Of a stretch of DNA of 35,354 nucleotides, positions 9,331 to 19,316 are shown piece after piece. The DNA is from Obelidium mucronatum (lineage: Eukaryota; Chytridiomycota; Chytridiomycetes; Chytridiales; Chytriomycetaceae). The stretch lies in contig JAIVFH010000275.1 in the NCBI GenBank assembly GCA_025765595.1, positions 1 to 35,354 of the forward strand. Direction: 5' to 3'. A program made the position numbers and the translations under genes. Position 1 is the first letter of the stretch; each line of letters opens with the position of its first letter. The notes beneath the pieces are model-generated. The model did not search any database. It was not told where the DNA came from and was given only the letters and a program-made list of their open reading frames with translations.

Positions 9331-11453
9331 TTAACAGCCAACGTACCAAATGATCCATGAGCTTCCCAAACAGTAGTACATGGTACCAGCAGAGCATTGA
9401 GAAAGACCTCCGGTACATGGCTGGCCGACAACTGGACCTCCAGAACCTCCAGTTGCGGTGGTAGTGGCTGCCTTTGTAGTAGTAGTGGTGGTGGTGCTTG
9501 TCACTGGCTTGGTAGTAGTAGTGGTAGTGGTAGTTGTCTTGGTAGTGGTAGTGGCACTTCCGTTTCCGCCACATGGGGCGACACTCTTCCAAGCACCAGA
9601 CACACCTGGAATATCAGTTGATCCAGCCCACCAGTTGGCAACATAGTTGACGCTGTTGTAAGACACTTGAGCTCCACCGTTGTATGTGGTGCTGCTGCTC
9701 CATGCGGCATAGCAATCACCAGCAGCTGTGGTGGTAGCTGGCTTAGTAGTAGTAGTGGTAGTGGTGGTCGTAGCGGTGGTTCCGGCAGATGTGGCGGTCT
9801 TGGTTGTGGCGGATCCAGCAGCAGTGGAAGTAGTAGCACCTCCTCCGCCGATTGGTGGAATAACTCCACTGCATCTAGCAGCGCCTGGCAAGATCTTAGC
9901 ACAGATCTGTTGAGCAGCAGTAGTAGCGTCCACGTTGTCTGGCTGACCAGTTGGTCCAGTTGGTGCACTGTTCTTTGGTTTGTAGAGTTCCCAGAAGAAT
10001 CCTCCGATAGTAGAAGTGGATGAAACGCCGGACAAGATTCCAGTCAAAGCAGATTGAGTCAATGGGATTTGGTTTGTTGGGTCGTTGGTTGGGTCTGGGT
10101 AAGCAGCTTGTCCGATTTCGTAACCAACACGAGCTGGGATGTTGTCGGCAGCGTAAGTGTTCATGTAGAACTTGACCTGACCAACCAAGTCACAATCAGC
10201 GGTGGATCCGCTTGGGCATTCAAAGAAGTTGTTGTTCTTAGACAAGTCGTAAGTCATGACGTTGATACCACCAGCATTGGCTCCAGTAGACATAAACTTG
10301 ATGACATCTGGGTACCACAAGTTTGTGTAGTGCCAGAGACCCTTAAGGTTACCTCCCCACCAGTTGGTAGACCAGGCTCCAGCAGCTCCGGCAGCAGTAG
10401 AAAGCTTGCAGACTGGGTAGATGGCCTTGATGCTGTTGATCATATCAAGAGTCATGGCAGCGTACTTGTACACAGTTTGGTCGAGCTTGAATGGACCCAT
10501 ACCGGTTCCGCTACGGAAAGTGTCGGCTAAAGTTGTAAAGTATGAGTGAAACGCGAAAAGAAGAAACAATAAAACACCATACCGTGCCACATTTCTTCGT
10601 AATCCAAGTCAATACCATCAAGACCCAAATCCTTGGCAAGGTAAACAAAGTCCTGGTATGGATCTCTGTTGACAGTCTTCCAGTAGTTGCTTCCTGGAAC
10701 GGTGGTAACAGTCTTTCCGTCAATTGGGTCAGTGTACTGAGCACCACCAATAATCTGTGGGTTCCACTTGACGGCTTCACCCTTGGCTCCAGCAAGAATA
10801 GTTGCTTGGGCAGCCTTCCAGGATGGAGTGGAGTCTGGCTCTGGGAAGACAATGAAATCGTTGAGGGTGGTTCCCTCAGATTCAGGCTCACAGACGTAAC
10901 ACCACATGTTAGCAGCGGTACAGCCAGCGGCGGAGCCACCTCCGTACTTGGTAATCTTCCAGTAGTTTGGTCCAGTTCCAAAGTAAGCAATGGAGTATTT
11001 CTGAGCCACAAATGCAACAACGCATTAGCAAAACGATTTATATGGCAATAAAAAAAGAAATCCACTCACAGCGTAAAAGTATGGGTAACAGTTGTAGTTC
11101 CATCCTCCCATGGACAAGAAGACTTCGACACCTCCGGCTTGAAGCTTGGCAACAGCAGCCTTCACAGCAGCGAATCCGTGGTCACCAGTGCTAGAGTATC
11201 CGATGTCAGCGTACTCAAGAGTGTTGGAACCTGGCACGTAGACCATGGTCGGTGCAACAAAGGACAAGTAGATACGGTTGACTGGAATAGTCGCAGCGTT
11301 GTCAGCAAGGGCGGCAAGCTTGGCTGGACCGGTAGTTGGGTTCAGCAACAAGTAACCTCCTGCAACCTTGTCTCCAACAGCTGGAGTGGCAAGAGCGGCA
11401 ACGCTCGAGATGGCGGCAGAGACAGCAACAACGAGGGCAAGTGGGTTGATCAT
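9331..11453 (-). CDS. GH18 chitinase with CBM5/12-like and CBM19-like modules
   Basis: Secreted endo-acting chitinase, predicted to hydrolyse beta-1,4-GlcNAc bonds. Exons are 11453-11070, 11000-10583 and 10526-9331, with GT-AG introns of 69 and 56 nt, giving 665 residues. A signal peptide is evident (MINPLALVVAVSAAISSVAALA). The GH18 barrel shows SMGG at residues 114-117 and DGIDLDYEE at 256-264, with Glu263 the expected proton donor. About 105 more residues than usual separate these motifs and include a CTAANMWCYVC stretch. After the barrel come Thr-rich linkers (likely O-glycosylated), a CBM5/12-like module (CYAAWSSSTTYNGG...NYVANWW), another Thr linker and a C-terminal Cys module (CTGGLSQC...YYCLGSSW...GC) resembling CBM19. 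The next gene on this strand is a paralogue with the same introns. The CBM19 assignment is the least certain part. Confidence 0.9.
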
Positions 11454-11506
11454 AGAGGGAGAAACAGTAGCTGGTAGATGAAAGGAAAAGAAGGGAGCTG
11501 TCTCAT

Positions 11507-11516
11507 CGTTTTTATA
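11507..11516 (-). promoter_or_regulatory. TATA box of the CBM-bearing chitinase
   Basis: CTATAAAAAC on the minus strand lies 54-63 nt upstream of the start codon at 11453, a plausible position for a core promoter with a short leader. The call rests on position and consensus only. Confidence 0.5.
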
Positions 11517-11693
11517 GCGAATTCAGACACCCGCAAAGTCATCAGACTATCCACGCGATTGTTCAGCTGTTTCGAAGTCACCTGACGTGTAAAAGTGTCT
11601 GCCTGCCGCCCATCCACCGATACCGATTGTCTTTCATTTAACTATCTGTTTCTCAAATCATCTCTTGAATCTGTGCTGGTATCCGTAGCAGAC

Positions 11694-12071
11694 ATGATAT
11701 GTCCTTTGTATCGCTATCAGAACGTAAACACAAGCCCTTGCCAAGCCATGGACTTTTTCGATGGCGAAAAATTCTGGAAAAATTCTATTCATCGACAGTT
11801 TGATAACGTGACGAGATGTACTTCCTGGGTTGGTGATCCGCTTGCAGTCTGGAAAGCCGGTGTCATGACAAGTCTATTCAAGGGTATTACTATCCACCCC
11901 AAGTCTGTACTTTGGATGTCTAATAATTTTTGTCACTATAACGAAAAGACGGGTACACTCTGCACTGCAGAGACAACCACTTTTAACGCGGCTGCTGAGA
12001 TGTTACAAGCTTTGAGAATGGCTCGACTTGCAGCGGAGTTTAGGCGAAAGCCTATCGCTTTATGCGTCTGA
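11694..12071 (+). CDS. Hypothetical small protein
   Basis: An intronless frame from the ATG at 11694 gives 125 residues (the frame is open from 11595). It begins MICPLYRYQNVNTSPCQAMD, has six cysteines and ends in a basic, Ala/Arg-rich helix (MLQALRMARLAAEFRRKP). No signal peptide, membrane segment or known motif is recognised. It sits between two minus-strand chitinase genes on the opposite strand. The frame is longer than chance would easily give in this AT-rich spacing, but no homologue is known to me, so its reality is uncertain. Confidence 0.3.
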   Translation: MICPLYRYQNVNTSPCQAMDFFDGEKFWKNSIHRQFDNVTRCTSWVGDPLAVWKAGVMTSLFKGITIHPKSVLWMSNNFCHYNEKTGTLCTAETTTFNAAAEMLQALRMARLAAEFRRKPIALCV

Positions 12072-12080
12072 GCCGGCCCT

Positions 12081-12506
12081 TTCTTTTTGCTGTCATTCTA
12101 AAAGTCAAGAAAGCTCAAAGTATCGCCTCAAAGTGATTGTATGGCGAGGATCGACTTGTGATTGATGGACATCGGTCTCAGTGCCAGGAGCGTATCAACC
12201 ATTTACTTCGGCACAAGGAGCATATCTGTTGTTTACTTCGGTTATAACTGGAACTCGGGTCTCTTCCAATATTTCTTTTCTGGCAGATATTTCGTTTACT
12301 TTCATGGGATCAAAAAGCGGCGTATGCTAACCGTCCCTCGCCATTCGCCATAGAAAACTCAGAAAGTGGTATGCTTAAGCTCGTTCTGTTTTACGCAAAA
12401 GATTGATTTCAAAATGGACAGAGCTGAAGGTTACAATGCAAAACTTTGTATTTATTATTTTTTTTTCCAGGTGAAATGCCAGAAATGCGGAGAAAGGAAT
12501 CAATCT
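12081..12506. other. Intergenic, short imperfect repeat
   Basis: No gene seen. A short imperfect tandem repeat occurs at about 12183-12245, with two copies of a unit containing AGGAGCRTATC followed by a TTTACTTCGG. The rest is the 3' flank of the next minus-strand chitinase. Confidence 0.4.
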
Positions 12507-14130
12507 TTATGCTTTTGGTTGGGGGATAACTCCAGAGCATCGTTTGTCCGCACCAAGGACCTTTTTGCAAACCTTTTGAGCAACCGTGTTGGCATCAATG
12601 TTACTTTTTTGCTGAGATTCCGTCTGAGGACTGGTCTTTGGCTTGTAGAGTTCCCAGAAGAATCCACCGTTGGTGGACGAAGTCTTGACACCAGATAATA
12701 TTCCATCCAACCCGGCTTGAGTCAATGGAATTTGGTTTTCTGGATCGTTGGTTGGGTCTGGGTAAGCTGGTTGACCGATTTCGTAACCAACACGAGCATT
12801 GATACCGGCTTTGGCATATGTGTCCATGTAGAATTTGACTTGGCCAGCCAAGTCACAGTCAGCGGTGGATCCACTTGGGCATTCGAAGAAGTTGTTGTTC
12901 TTGGACAAGTCGTAGGTCATAACGTTGATACCACCAGCGTTGGCTCCAGTAGACATAAACTTGATGGCATCTGGGTACCACAGGTTGGCATAGTACCAGA
13001 CACCCTTGAGGTTTCCTCCCCACCACTTGGTTTCCCAAGCTCCGGCGGCACCAGCAGCTGTTCCGAGCTTACAAGTTGGATAAATCTTCTTGATGTTGTT
13101 CATGACGTCGTAGACAATTGCAGTGTACTTGTAGACAGTTTGGTCAAGCTTGAATGGACCCATACCAGTTCCGCTACGGAAAGCATCAGCTGGAAAAGAT
13201 ATTGTTTAGTCAGCCATGAGGTAGGTCGTTGAAAAACTAAAAACGAAACTCACCATGCCACATTTCTTCGTAATCGATATCAATACCGTCCAAACCCAAG
13301 TCCTTGGCAAGAGAAACAAAGTCCTTGTATGGGTTTCTCTTCTTCCTTTTCCACAAGCTGCTGCCTGGAACCTTCACGGCAACTCCGTCCTTGTCCTTCA
13401 CAGTCGCACCACCAACAAACTCTGGGTGCCACTTGACAGGCTCGCCTTTCGCGCCGGCTTCAATCAACTTCTGGGCCGCTTTCCAGGTAGCATGGCCAGC
13501 AGGCTCTGGGAAGATGGTGAAGTCCTTGAGGGTTGTACCTTCGGATTCTGGTTCGCAAACGTAACACCACATGTTGGATGCATTGCACCCAGAAGCGGAA
13601 CCTCCACCGTACTTGGTGATCTTCCAGTAATTTGGTCCTTTACCAAAGTGGGCAATGGAGTATTTCTATCAAAACAAAAAATTGAGTCAGTTTCAACGGT
13701 ACAAAATTTATCTGAATTTTTTGCAAGACAATGTGAAACTTACCATGTAAAAGTGAGGGAAGCAGTTGTAATTCCAACCACCCATGGACAAGAATACTTC
13801 CACACCCCCGGCTTGGAGCTTGGCAACAGCGGCCTTGACAGCAGCAAATCCGTGGTCGCCTGTGCTTGAATATCCAATGTCCGCGTATTTGAGAGTCTTG
13901 GAGTTTGGAACGTAGATCATGGTTGGAGACACGAATGACAAGAACACACGGTTGACTGGAATATTCGCTGCATTGGCAGCTAAAGCCTCGAGTTTTGCTG
14001 GACCCGTCTTTGGGTTGAGCAAAAGGTATCCTCCCACGACTTTGTCATCTTTGATTGGCGGGTTGGCCAGAGCGGCGACACTGGAAATGGCACTTGTGAT
14101 AGCAAGGAGGAAGAAGAGAGGATTGATCAT
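12507..14130 (-). CDS. GH18 chitinase, catalytic domain only
   Basis: Tandem paralogue of the chitinase at 9331-11453. Exons are 14130-13744, 13665-13254 and 13189-12507, with introns of 78 and 64 nt in the same phases (0 and 1) and at homologous positions as in the neighbour; the product is 493 residues. The signal peptide is MINPLFFLLAITSAISSVAALA. It shows SMGG near 115-118 and DGIDIDYEE at 255-263 with Glu262 as the predicted catalytic acid, and shares the Cys-containing insertion (CNASNMWCYVC) between them, the INVMTYDLS strand and a terminal KRCSGVIPQ. It stops where the paralogue enters its Thr linker, so it has no binding modules and probably acts on soluble or accessible chitin. Long stretches are almost identical to the neighbour, consistent with a fairly recent duplication followed by gain or loss of the 3' modules. 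Confidence 0.9.
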
Positions 14131-14177
14131 GGTTTTTTTGGTCTTTTTTATCAGTGCAGAAAAGGATATTTTGCAGG

Positions 14178-14186
14178 TATTATATA
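14178..14186 (-). promoter_or_regulatory. TATA box of the CBM-less chitinase
   Basis: TATATAATA on the minus strand is 48-56 nt upstream of the start at 14130, matching the spacing of the TATA box of the neighbouring paralogue. Confidence 0.45.
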
Positions 14187-14190
14187 CTTT

Positions 14191-15199
14191 TTTTGTCTTG
14201 GAATTGCTGCCATCACGTGAAAAACGGCAGCATTTTCGTTTCAGTTTCGGGTGATGTTTCAGATCAGACGAACAGTTTCGGAAAATCGTCGAGAGCTATC
14301 GCCACCCACTCGTTTCACTGATATGATTTCGCGCGTGCCAGCGGTCCAGTAAGATGAAAGGGTTCGCCTTATAAAATCGAGAGCCGAATTTCATGAAATG
14401 CTACGGCAGAAAAACTGTTTGACAGATGACTTATTGTGCGAATTTTTAAGATTTGGCTACCCAGAGCTCAGTGAAACGTGTTGACTGATGCCTATGATCC
14501 AACTGAACCGGAAATTATCCATTACTGACACAGTAGTAATCGGGCCGAGGATGTGTTTGTTATGAGTTGACGGTGACAGCAACGGTTTCAGATTGAATCC
14601 AGGAGTCGCAAGAGTAACAAAGAACTGATAAATTTGAGATAAACTATTCGAATGAATGCCACCGAGTACGTTTTGACCGCTAGTGGATTCATAGCATCCA
14701 AGCATCGAGGTAAATAAATATGCGCACACATTGTAATTGTGTTCATATAAGCGGTTACATTGTTTCATGCATTGCGAACACATAAGAATCAAAAAGTCTT
14801 GACTGCCGCTGCAGTCTACGGGGCCTTCAACAGTTGTCTTCGTAAGCAAATAGATTGACATCTAACCCAGCGGCAGAGAACCTACCAGAACACATCTGCT
14901 TCCAGAAACCGGTGCATATGGTATTTCCTTGCTTTTGCGGCTCGATATGCCAATGTCCTGATGCGTTTTTGTTGCGCATTTGATAATGATTTCGATCCCC
15001 CTTATTAATTAAACCTTTCAGAGAGGAGCGCCTTGCGCAAGCCTCGCTAAAAACCCGCTTGAACCTCAACAATCAAAAACCCACTGCCTCAAAAACCACG
15101 CAAAATAAATAAAAACGTGGGAACAGAGTTCGACACCAAAGTGCGAAATTCTAATTTGTGTCAGAAATTGGAACGAAAAACAACGAAAAACCACCAACA
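14191..15199. other. Intergenic, possible Cys-rich exons on the minus strand
   Basis: About 1 kb without a confident gene. On the minus strand two adjacent frames (15072-14827 and 14861-14457) are Cys-containing (TICTGFWKQMCSGRF; VDCSGSQDFLILMCSQCMKQ) and could be pieces of one secreted Cys-rich protein. I found neither a signal peptide nor a convincing splice pair to join them. A TATA-like TTATAAAA lies at about 14369 on the plus strand. Confidence 0.3.
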
Positions 15200-15655
15200 A
15201 TGCAAGCATCAAACGACAAGGTTTGCTGCAACTCTGAACCTTCTGAGCCGATCTGACTACTTAAACCACACAGGGATACAACCAGCAGCCACAGTACCAG
15301 CAGCCACCAGGCGCTCCCCAGGTAACTCTTACTGAGACACCTCCAAATTGATCGTCTTTCGCTGACCTTTCTTTTCCACCTGCATTCAGGGATACCAAGG
15401 ACAACAGCAAATGTGAGCAGGCGGCTGGATGGATCATGATGGAAATTGTTGATCTGACGCTGTATCTTCTCTCTCTTTGTCCTATAATTTAGGTACCCAC
15501 CACAGCAGCAACCACAAGTCGTCTACGTCCAGCAAGCCGCTGCGCCACCAAAGAAGGACCGTGGTTGCATGTACGGATGTCTTGCTGCCATCTGTTTCTG
15601 TTGCGTGATTGACGACATCTGCGAGTGCTGCTTGTGCTGCATTGAATGCTGTTAG
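15200..15655 (+). CDS. CYSTM-like Cys-rich tail-anchored protein, copy 1
   Basis: Exons are 15200-15220, 15274-15321, 15390-15412 and 15493-15655, with three short introns (the first with a GTTTGC donor), giving 84 residues. The N-terminal half is Gln/Pro/Tyr-rich (GYNQQPQYQQPPGAPQ, YPPQQQPQVVYVQQ). After a basic KKDRG it ends in a short hydrophobic, cysteine-packed segment (CLAAICFCCVIDDICECC...) of the CYSTM (cysteine-rich transmembrane module) type. Such proteins are membrane-associated, probably palmitoylated, and linked to stress responses in plants and fungi. A tandem paralogue with the same last-exon structure starts 139 bp downstream. The first exon is inferred from frame and splice consensus and is the least certain. 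A likely AATAAA polyadenylation signal follows at about 15695. Confidence 0.8.
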
Positions 15656-15793
15656 AGACTCATTTCATGTGTATTTTAGAACACTGATGCAACTAATAAA
15701 ATTATGGATTGTAAAGTCTAAATGCAATGTTGAAATGATTGGTTGTCGACTGTTTGAAAACAATGAGCAAGTTCTAAAAAAAGAACGTGAAAT

Positions 15794-16280
15794 ATGTCAT
15801 ACGCTCAGCCTCAAGGACCACCACCTCCCCAGGTAGACATCACCACGCCAAAGATCTTTGATTCACAACTGAATTGCTGATTTTAATACGTTTCTCTGTT
15901 TTCTAGCCAATGCAGGACAAGGGTTACGGCCAACAACCGGTTTGGGCGATTTCTTTCTTAATGTCTTTGATCAAAAGCACAAACTGAACAACGATGTGTG
16001 ATCAAAATGTACTATAGGGTTACGCTCCACAGCCATACATGCAAGCTCAAGGAGGCCAGCAGCAAATGTGAGTCAACGTGCACTCAAGGTTAACAAACTG
16101 AAACCGCTCCCATCCAGGTACCCTCCACAACAACAACCACAAGTAGTTTACGTCCAACAACAAGCTCAGCCTGAAAAGAAGGACCGTGGATGCTGTCTGG
16201 GTTGTCTTGCTGCCATCTGTTTCTGTTGCGTGATCGACGAAATGTGCGAATGTTTGCTGTGTTGCTGTGAATGCTGCTGA
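15794..16280 (+). CDS. CYSTM-like Cys-rich tail-anchored protein, copy 2
   Basis: Exons are 15794-15832, 15907-15939, 16018-16067 and 16118-16280, giving 94 residues starting MSYAQPQGPPPPQ. As in copy 1, the penultimate exon ends in AT/GT so that the next exon completes the Met codon, and the last exon is exactly the same length (163 nt). The Gln/Pro-rich N-terminus leads to EKKDRGCCLGCLAAICFCC and a Cys-rich end (ECLLCCCECC). The role is probably at the plasma membrane or in stress response, by analogy with the CYSTM family. An AATAAA lies 10 bp after the stop. It converges on the UBE2C-like gene. Confidence 0.85.
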
Positions 16281-16434
16281 GACAGAATTAATAAACATTG
16301 TTTGGTATAATTGCATGGCGGTTTATTATGAATTTTGATTAAATAAGGGATATAGAGAGGTTTGCAAAGTGTTCCAAAAAGAGGACTGGTCCCTTCACCA
16401 TTCACATTATCGTAGCAGTCCTAGACTCCGGTAT

Positions 16435-17311
16435 TCAAATTTCCTTCCAAGTCTGAAGGACCATTTGTCTAAATTCTTTTGGCTTATTCCTACAGAAATG
16501 TTGTTTATGAGGCCGTGATTGTATCGATTGATGCGAAAATCAGGATACATACCACATATCAGCGGCTTGACCATTCAGAGGACTATCGTTATTGGGCTCT
16601 TAAGTTATGAGCAAGCGTATTATTCTTACCATTAGATCTTATTTAAAGAATATCACGACCAACCTCCCAGCAAACTCTGCAAAGACAGAAGCACTGTTTG
16701 AACATTGTATACAGCAGACCATTTATCCTTAAAAGAATATAACAGGAAAGGCTCCGATCAGCAAAAACTGATGACCAACAAAAACAAACCTTCAAAATAT
16801 CCAAACAGATATTCCCAACAGTATCGACATTTGGATGATACATTGGTGTCAGGAATGTGATTGTGGGTGCAGCGTATGGATAGTTTAACGGAAACTTCAT
16901 TGACAGTTTGTATGTTAGGCCCTCGTATACCTATTCAAACAGCAAAACCAGTTTGATTGTTAGTTACAAAAAGTCGATATAACGATTTGAGGTTAAAAAA
17001 AAAGGGGTAGTTTAAATGGACGCGTCTTGTCGTATTGCTGTGCGATGGTTAAAATCGGAGGTTCGACTGGAGACTCACAGTGCCAGCAGGACCTTGGATA
17101 GTAGCGGCCCATGAAAGCAAATTGTCAGCTTCAGGAAAGGCAGAGACGCCTTGGGTATTGCTCATCTGCACACAGGACATTCACCCGTTAGAGGGTAAAC
17201 AGCAAACGTCAAAATACTCACCATCAACTGCATAAGTTCTGACTGAAGCCGTTTCGCCACAGCAGCACCCACAACATTTGCGTTTACATTCGTTGAATCT
17301 GAAGAAATCAT
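16435..17311 (-). CDS. UBE2C: Ubiquitin-conjugating enzyme E2, UBE2C/Ubc11 type
   Basis: E2 that accepts ubiquitin from E1 and works with the anaphase-promoting complex in mitotic exit, judged by its subfamily. Six exons are inferred: 17311-17222, 17165-17079, 16930-16790, 16727-16664, 16598-16553 and 16489-16435, all in phase, giving 160 residues. UBE2C features in order are VAKRLQSELMQLM followed by MS and GVSAFPEADN, WAATIQGP, YKLSMKFPLNYPYAAPT, YHPNVDTVGNICLDILK with the active-site Cys at residue 101, then WSAVYNVQTVLLSLQSLLG, EPNNDSPLN and AADMW. The family's signature pieces are all present and the length is normal. Two donors are GTTTGT and GTTGGT, which are weaker than the others. 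The gene is divergent from the p22phox-like gene, with 210 bp between starts. Confidence 0.92.
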
Positions 17312-17521
17312 GATTTTGGGTATTTTTGGAGTTTCGTTTTTTAATCTTTGTACTTTGCTCTTGTTTTTCTTGACGTTTTCGGACACACTTGGGTATTTTC
17401 CTTCTTTCTTCTTTAACATCTTTCATCAGAATAAAGACTGCTACGTATATTGACCATCTTTTTTCATTAAGCATTTCATTATCGAAAAGTCATTATCAAA
17501 AAAAAAACCAAAACCCCAAAA
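17312..17521. promoter_or_regulatory. Bidirectional promoter region, UBE2C and p22phox-like genes
   Basis: Only 210 bp separate the two divergent start codons, so both promoters must lie here or overlap. The sequence is AT-rich with A- and T-runs. No clear TATA box serves either gene. Confidence 0.5.
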
Positions 17522-18107
17522 ATGCCACTGCCTGCTCTCGGACCAAAGTATACATGGGCTGGATGGGCTAATCAGCAATCATATGTTGCAGGATTCTGTG
17601 AGTTCTGATTTCGATCGCAACTCTGTCACCCAACTTATTCCCTCTTCTCCTTGCGTAGTTATTCTGTGTGGTGGAATCATTACAACAATATGGTATCCTA
17701 AGCTTCCAGGAAATGTGATGGCACTTCCAGTTGGGATCGCAACAATGTAAGGGTCGCAATGTTTGATGCCGCCATTGTTAAAGGCACTATGGTCCTTGAC
17801 CAAAAATACAAAACCAAAGATCAAACTATTAAATGATGGTTAATTTATACAATCATATAGTGTCTTGGGAGCCTTGATCATGGGAATAGAATACCCCATG
17901 CCGTATATTCACAATTTGGGCATTGCATACACGAGCTACTACTTCCGTATCGGACTCTACGCTCTTATTCTTGGTGTTTCGATGCTTCAGTGTCCTTCTC
18001 AAACAGGAGGGCTATGTCTCTTGTGTGCAATTATTACGTATTTGCGGGCTGCTCTGTCTGGAGAAACTTGCGCTGTTCCGAAAGCAAAGAAGGGAGGACG
18101 AAAGTGA
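17522..18107 (+). CDS. CYBA: p22phox-like NADPH oxidase membrane subunit
   Basis: Predicted small membrane partner that stabilises a NOX-type superoxide-generating flavocytochrome. Exons are 17522-17597, 17659-17746 and 17861-18107, with in-phase GT-AG introns, giving 136 residues. It matches the transmembrane core of animal p22phox: an N-terminal WAGWANQQSYVAGF (compare WAxWANEQ...SG) followed by a CGGII helix, then GALIMGIEYP (compare LLEYP), SYYFRIGLYALIL (compare NYYVRAVLHLLL) and a last helix ending in YLRAALSGE (compare YLLAAVRGE). It ends in a short basic tail (KAKKGGRK) and lacks the proline-rich cytosolic tail that binds p47phox in animals. No NOX catalytic subunit lies in the window. 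An AATAAA occurs about 70 bp after the stop, immediately before the next gene. Confidence 0.85.
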
Positions 18108-18199
18108 ATGTCACACTTTTTTGAATCTTGCCCGCCATCTCGTGTTTCTCTGTTTTACTTCTGCATTTTTTTGTATCATAATAAAAGTCGTTTCATCTG

Positions 18200-19119
18200 A
18201 TGCGACTGTGGGTCATTGCAGCTCTTGCCTCCATTGCCATGGGCCAATTTAGCGGTTCCATGACGTATTATAACCCAGCTGGCGGTATCGGTAAATGTGG
18301 AAACGTTTTGCAGGACATGGATTACATTGTGTCAATGGTATAGATGCCAAGTTTTCCAGTTTAAACCGAGGCGTCCTTACATCATCGTTTGATTACAGAA
18401 CCCCATGCAATACCAGGATGGACTGTGTGGAGCGGCGATATGTATCACTTTTAACGGAAAGTCTGTGAGAGGTTTGTTTCAGTCTTTTCATATCGCAACT
18501 AATCCTTTTGTCACCTCAACATAAGGAACCTTGCAAGATAGATGTGCTGGATGCGCATTCGGAGATATTGATATTTCAGCTGGAATGTTTATGGCCATCA
18601 GTTCGCTGGATGCTGGAAGGTAATACTTCTGGATTTTCTCTTGGTCATGCATCCCGCTCATGTTAAAATAGAGTCAATGCGCAATGGAACTTTTGTGATT
18701 CGGCGCCAGCTGTTGTTCCCTCTCCTCCTCCTCCTCCTCCTCCCATTCCTTCGCCAAGTCCATCCCCAGTTTGCGTTTCAAGCACAATATGCCTGTCGGA
18801 TCAATGTGGAAAAACAATCAAAGATAATTGTGGAAAGGATTTAACCTGCTCTGCTTGCTCATCGTCGCCATTGCCTTCACCGTCACCAAATCAGTCACCT
18901 TCAACTCAAGGTGCGTCAATTCAAGAATCCACCTCAACACCGTCCACGGCTTCTTCTTCTCCTGCTACGAATCCGACAAATACTATAAACGGAGCTTCAC
19001 TATCGTCATCCCCATCGCCAGAAGTGAAGCGATATGCAATTCCACTAAACGCTCCAGTTGTTTGGCCAAGCACTGTTAACTCAACGAAACCTTTGGCGAT
19101 TCGACGAGGCTGTTTTTAG
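18200..19119 (+). CDS. Secreted DPBB (expansin/RlpA-like) protein with one Cys module
   Basis: Exons are 18200-18337, 18399-18471, 18526-18619 and 18672-19119, giving 250 residues. A signal peptide (MRLWVIAALASIAMG) precedes a double-psi beta-barrel domain of about 95 residues: GSMTYYNPAGGIGKCG, DYIVSM, CGAAICIT, LQDRCAGCAFGDIDIS and a closing SLDAGRVNAQWNFC. The Asp in GDIDIS is the conserved barrel Asp of expansin-like and RlpA-like proteins. Then come a Pro/Ser linker, one six-Cys module (CVSSTIC...QCGKTIKDNCGKDLTCSAC), a Ser/Thr/Pro-rich stretch and a C-terminal motif YAIPLNAPVVWPSTVN. The protein probably acts on polysaccharide outside the cell without hydrolysis, but this is inferred from the fold only. 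It is the first of three tandem paralogues and starts 92 bp after the p22phox-like stop. Confidence 0.82.
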
Positions 19120-19316
19120 CTCTCTCTCTCTCTCTCCCTCTTTATTTAAGTTGTTATGCTTGATCTTTGAAAAAATAGAGATACCTTTTTTTGTATTTTC
19201 TTTGTGCCGACTTTCGGAAAAAAAAGCGAGGAACATTGACAGAACCTTTACACAGGCGCAAAATAAGGGTGCCAACCTTCCAAGAAACCAACCATTACGA
19301 AGAAGATATAATAATC

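Noticed and set aside
9397..9968. Plus-strand frames rich in Val or Ser/Gly, and a Pro/Leu-rich minus-strand frame
   Set aside because: They are alternative readings of the repetitive Thr-linker codons of the chitinase.
10054..10530. Long plus-strand open frame inside the first chitinase, with a matching one at 12717-13232 inside the second
   Set aside because: Both are antisense shadows of near-identical catalytic-domain sequence. They appear twice only because the chitinases are duplicates, and they show no motif of their own.
17181..17474. Cys-rich minus-strand frame upstream of the UBE2C start
   Set aside because: It overlaps the first UBE2C exon in another frame and the shared promoter; no homology or splice support.
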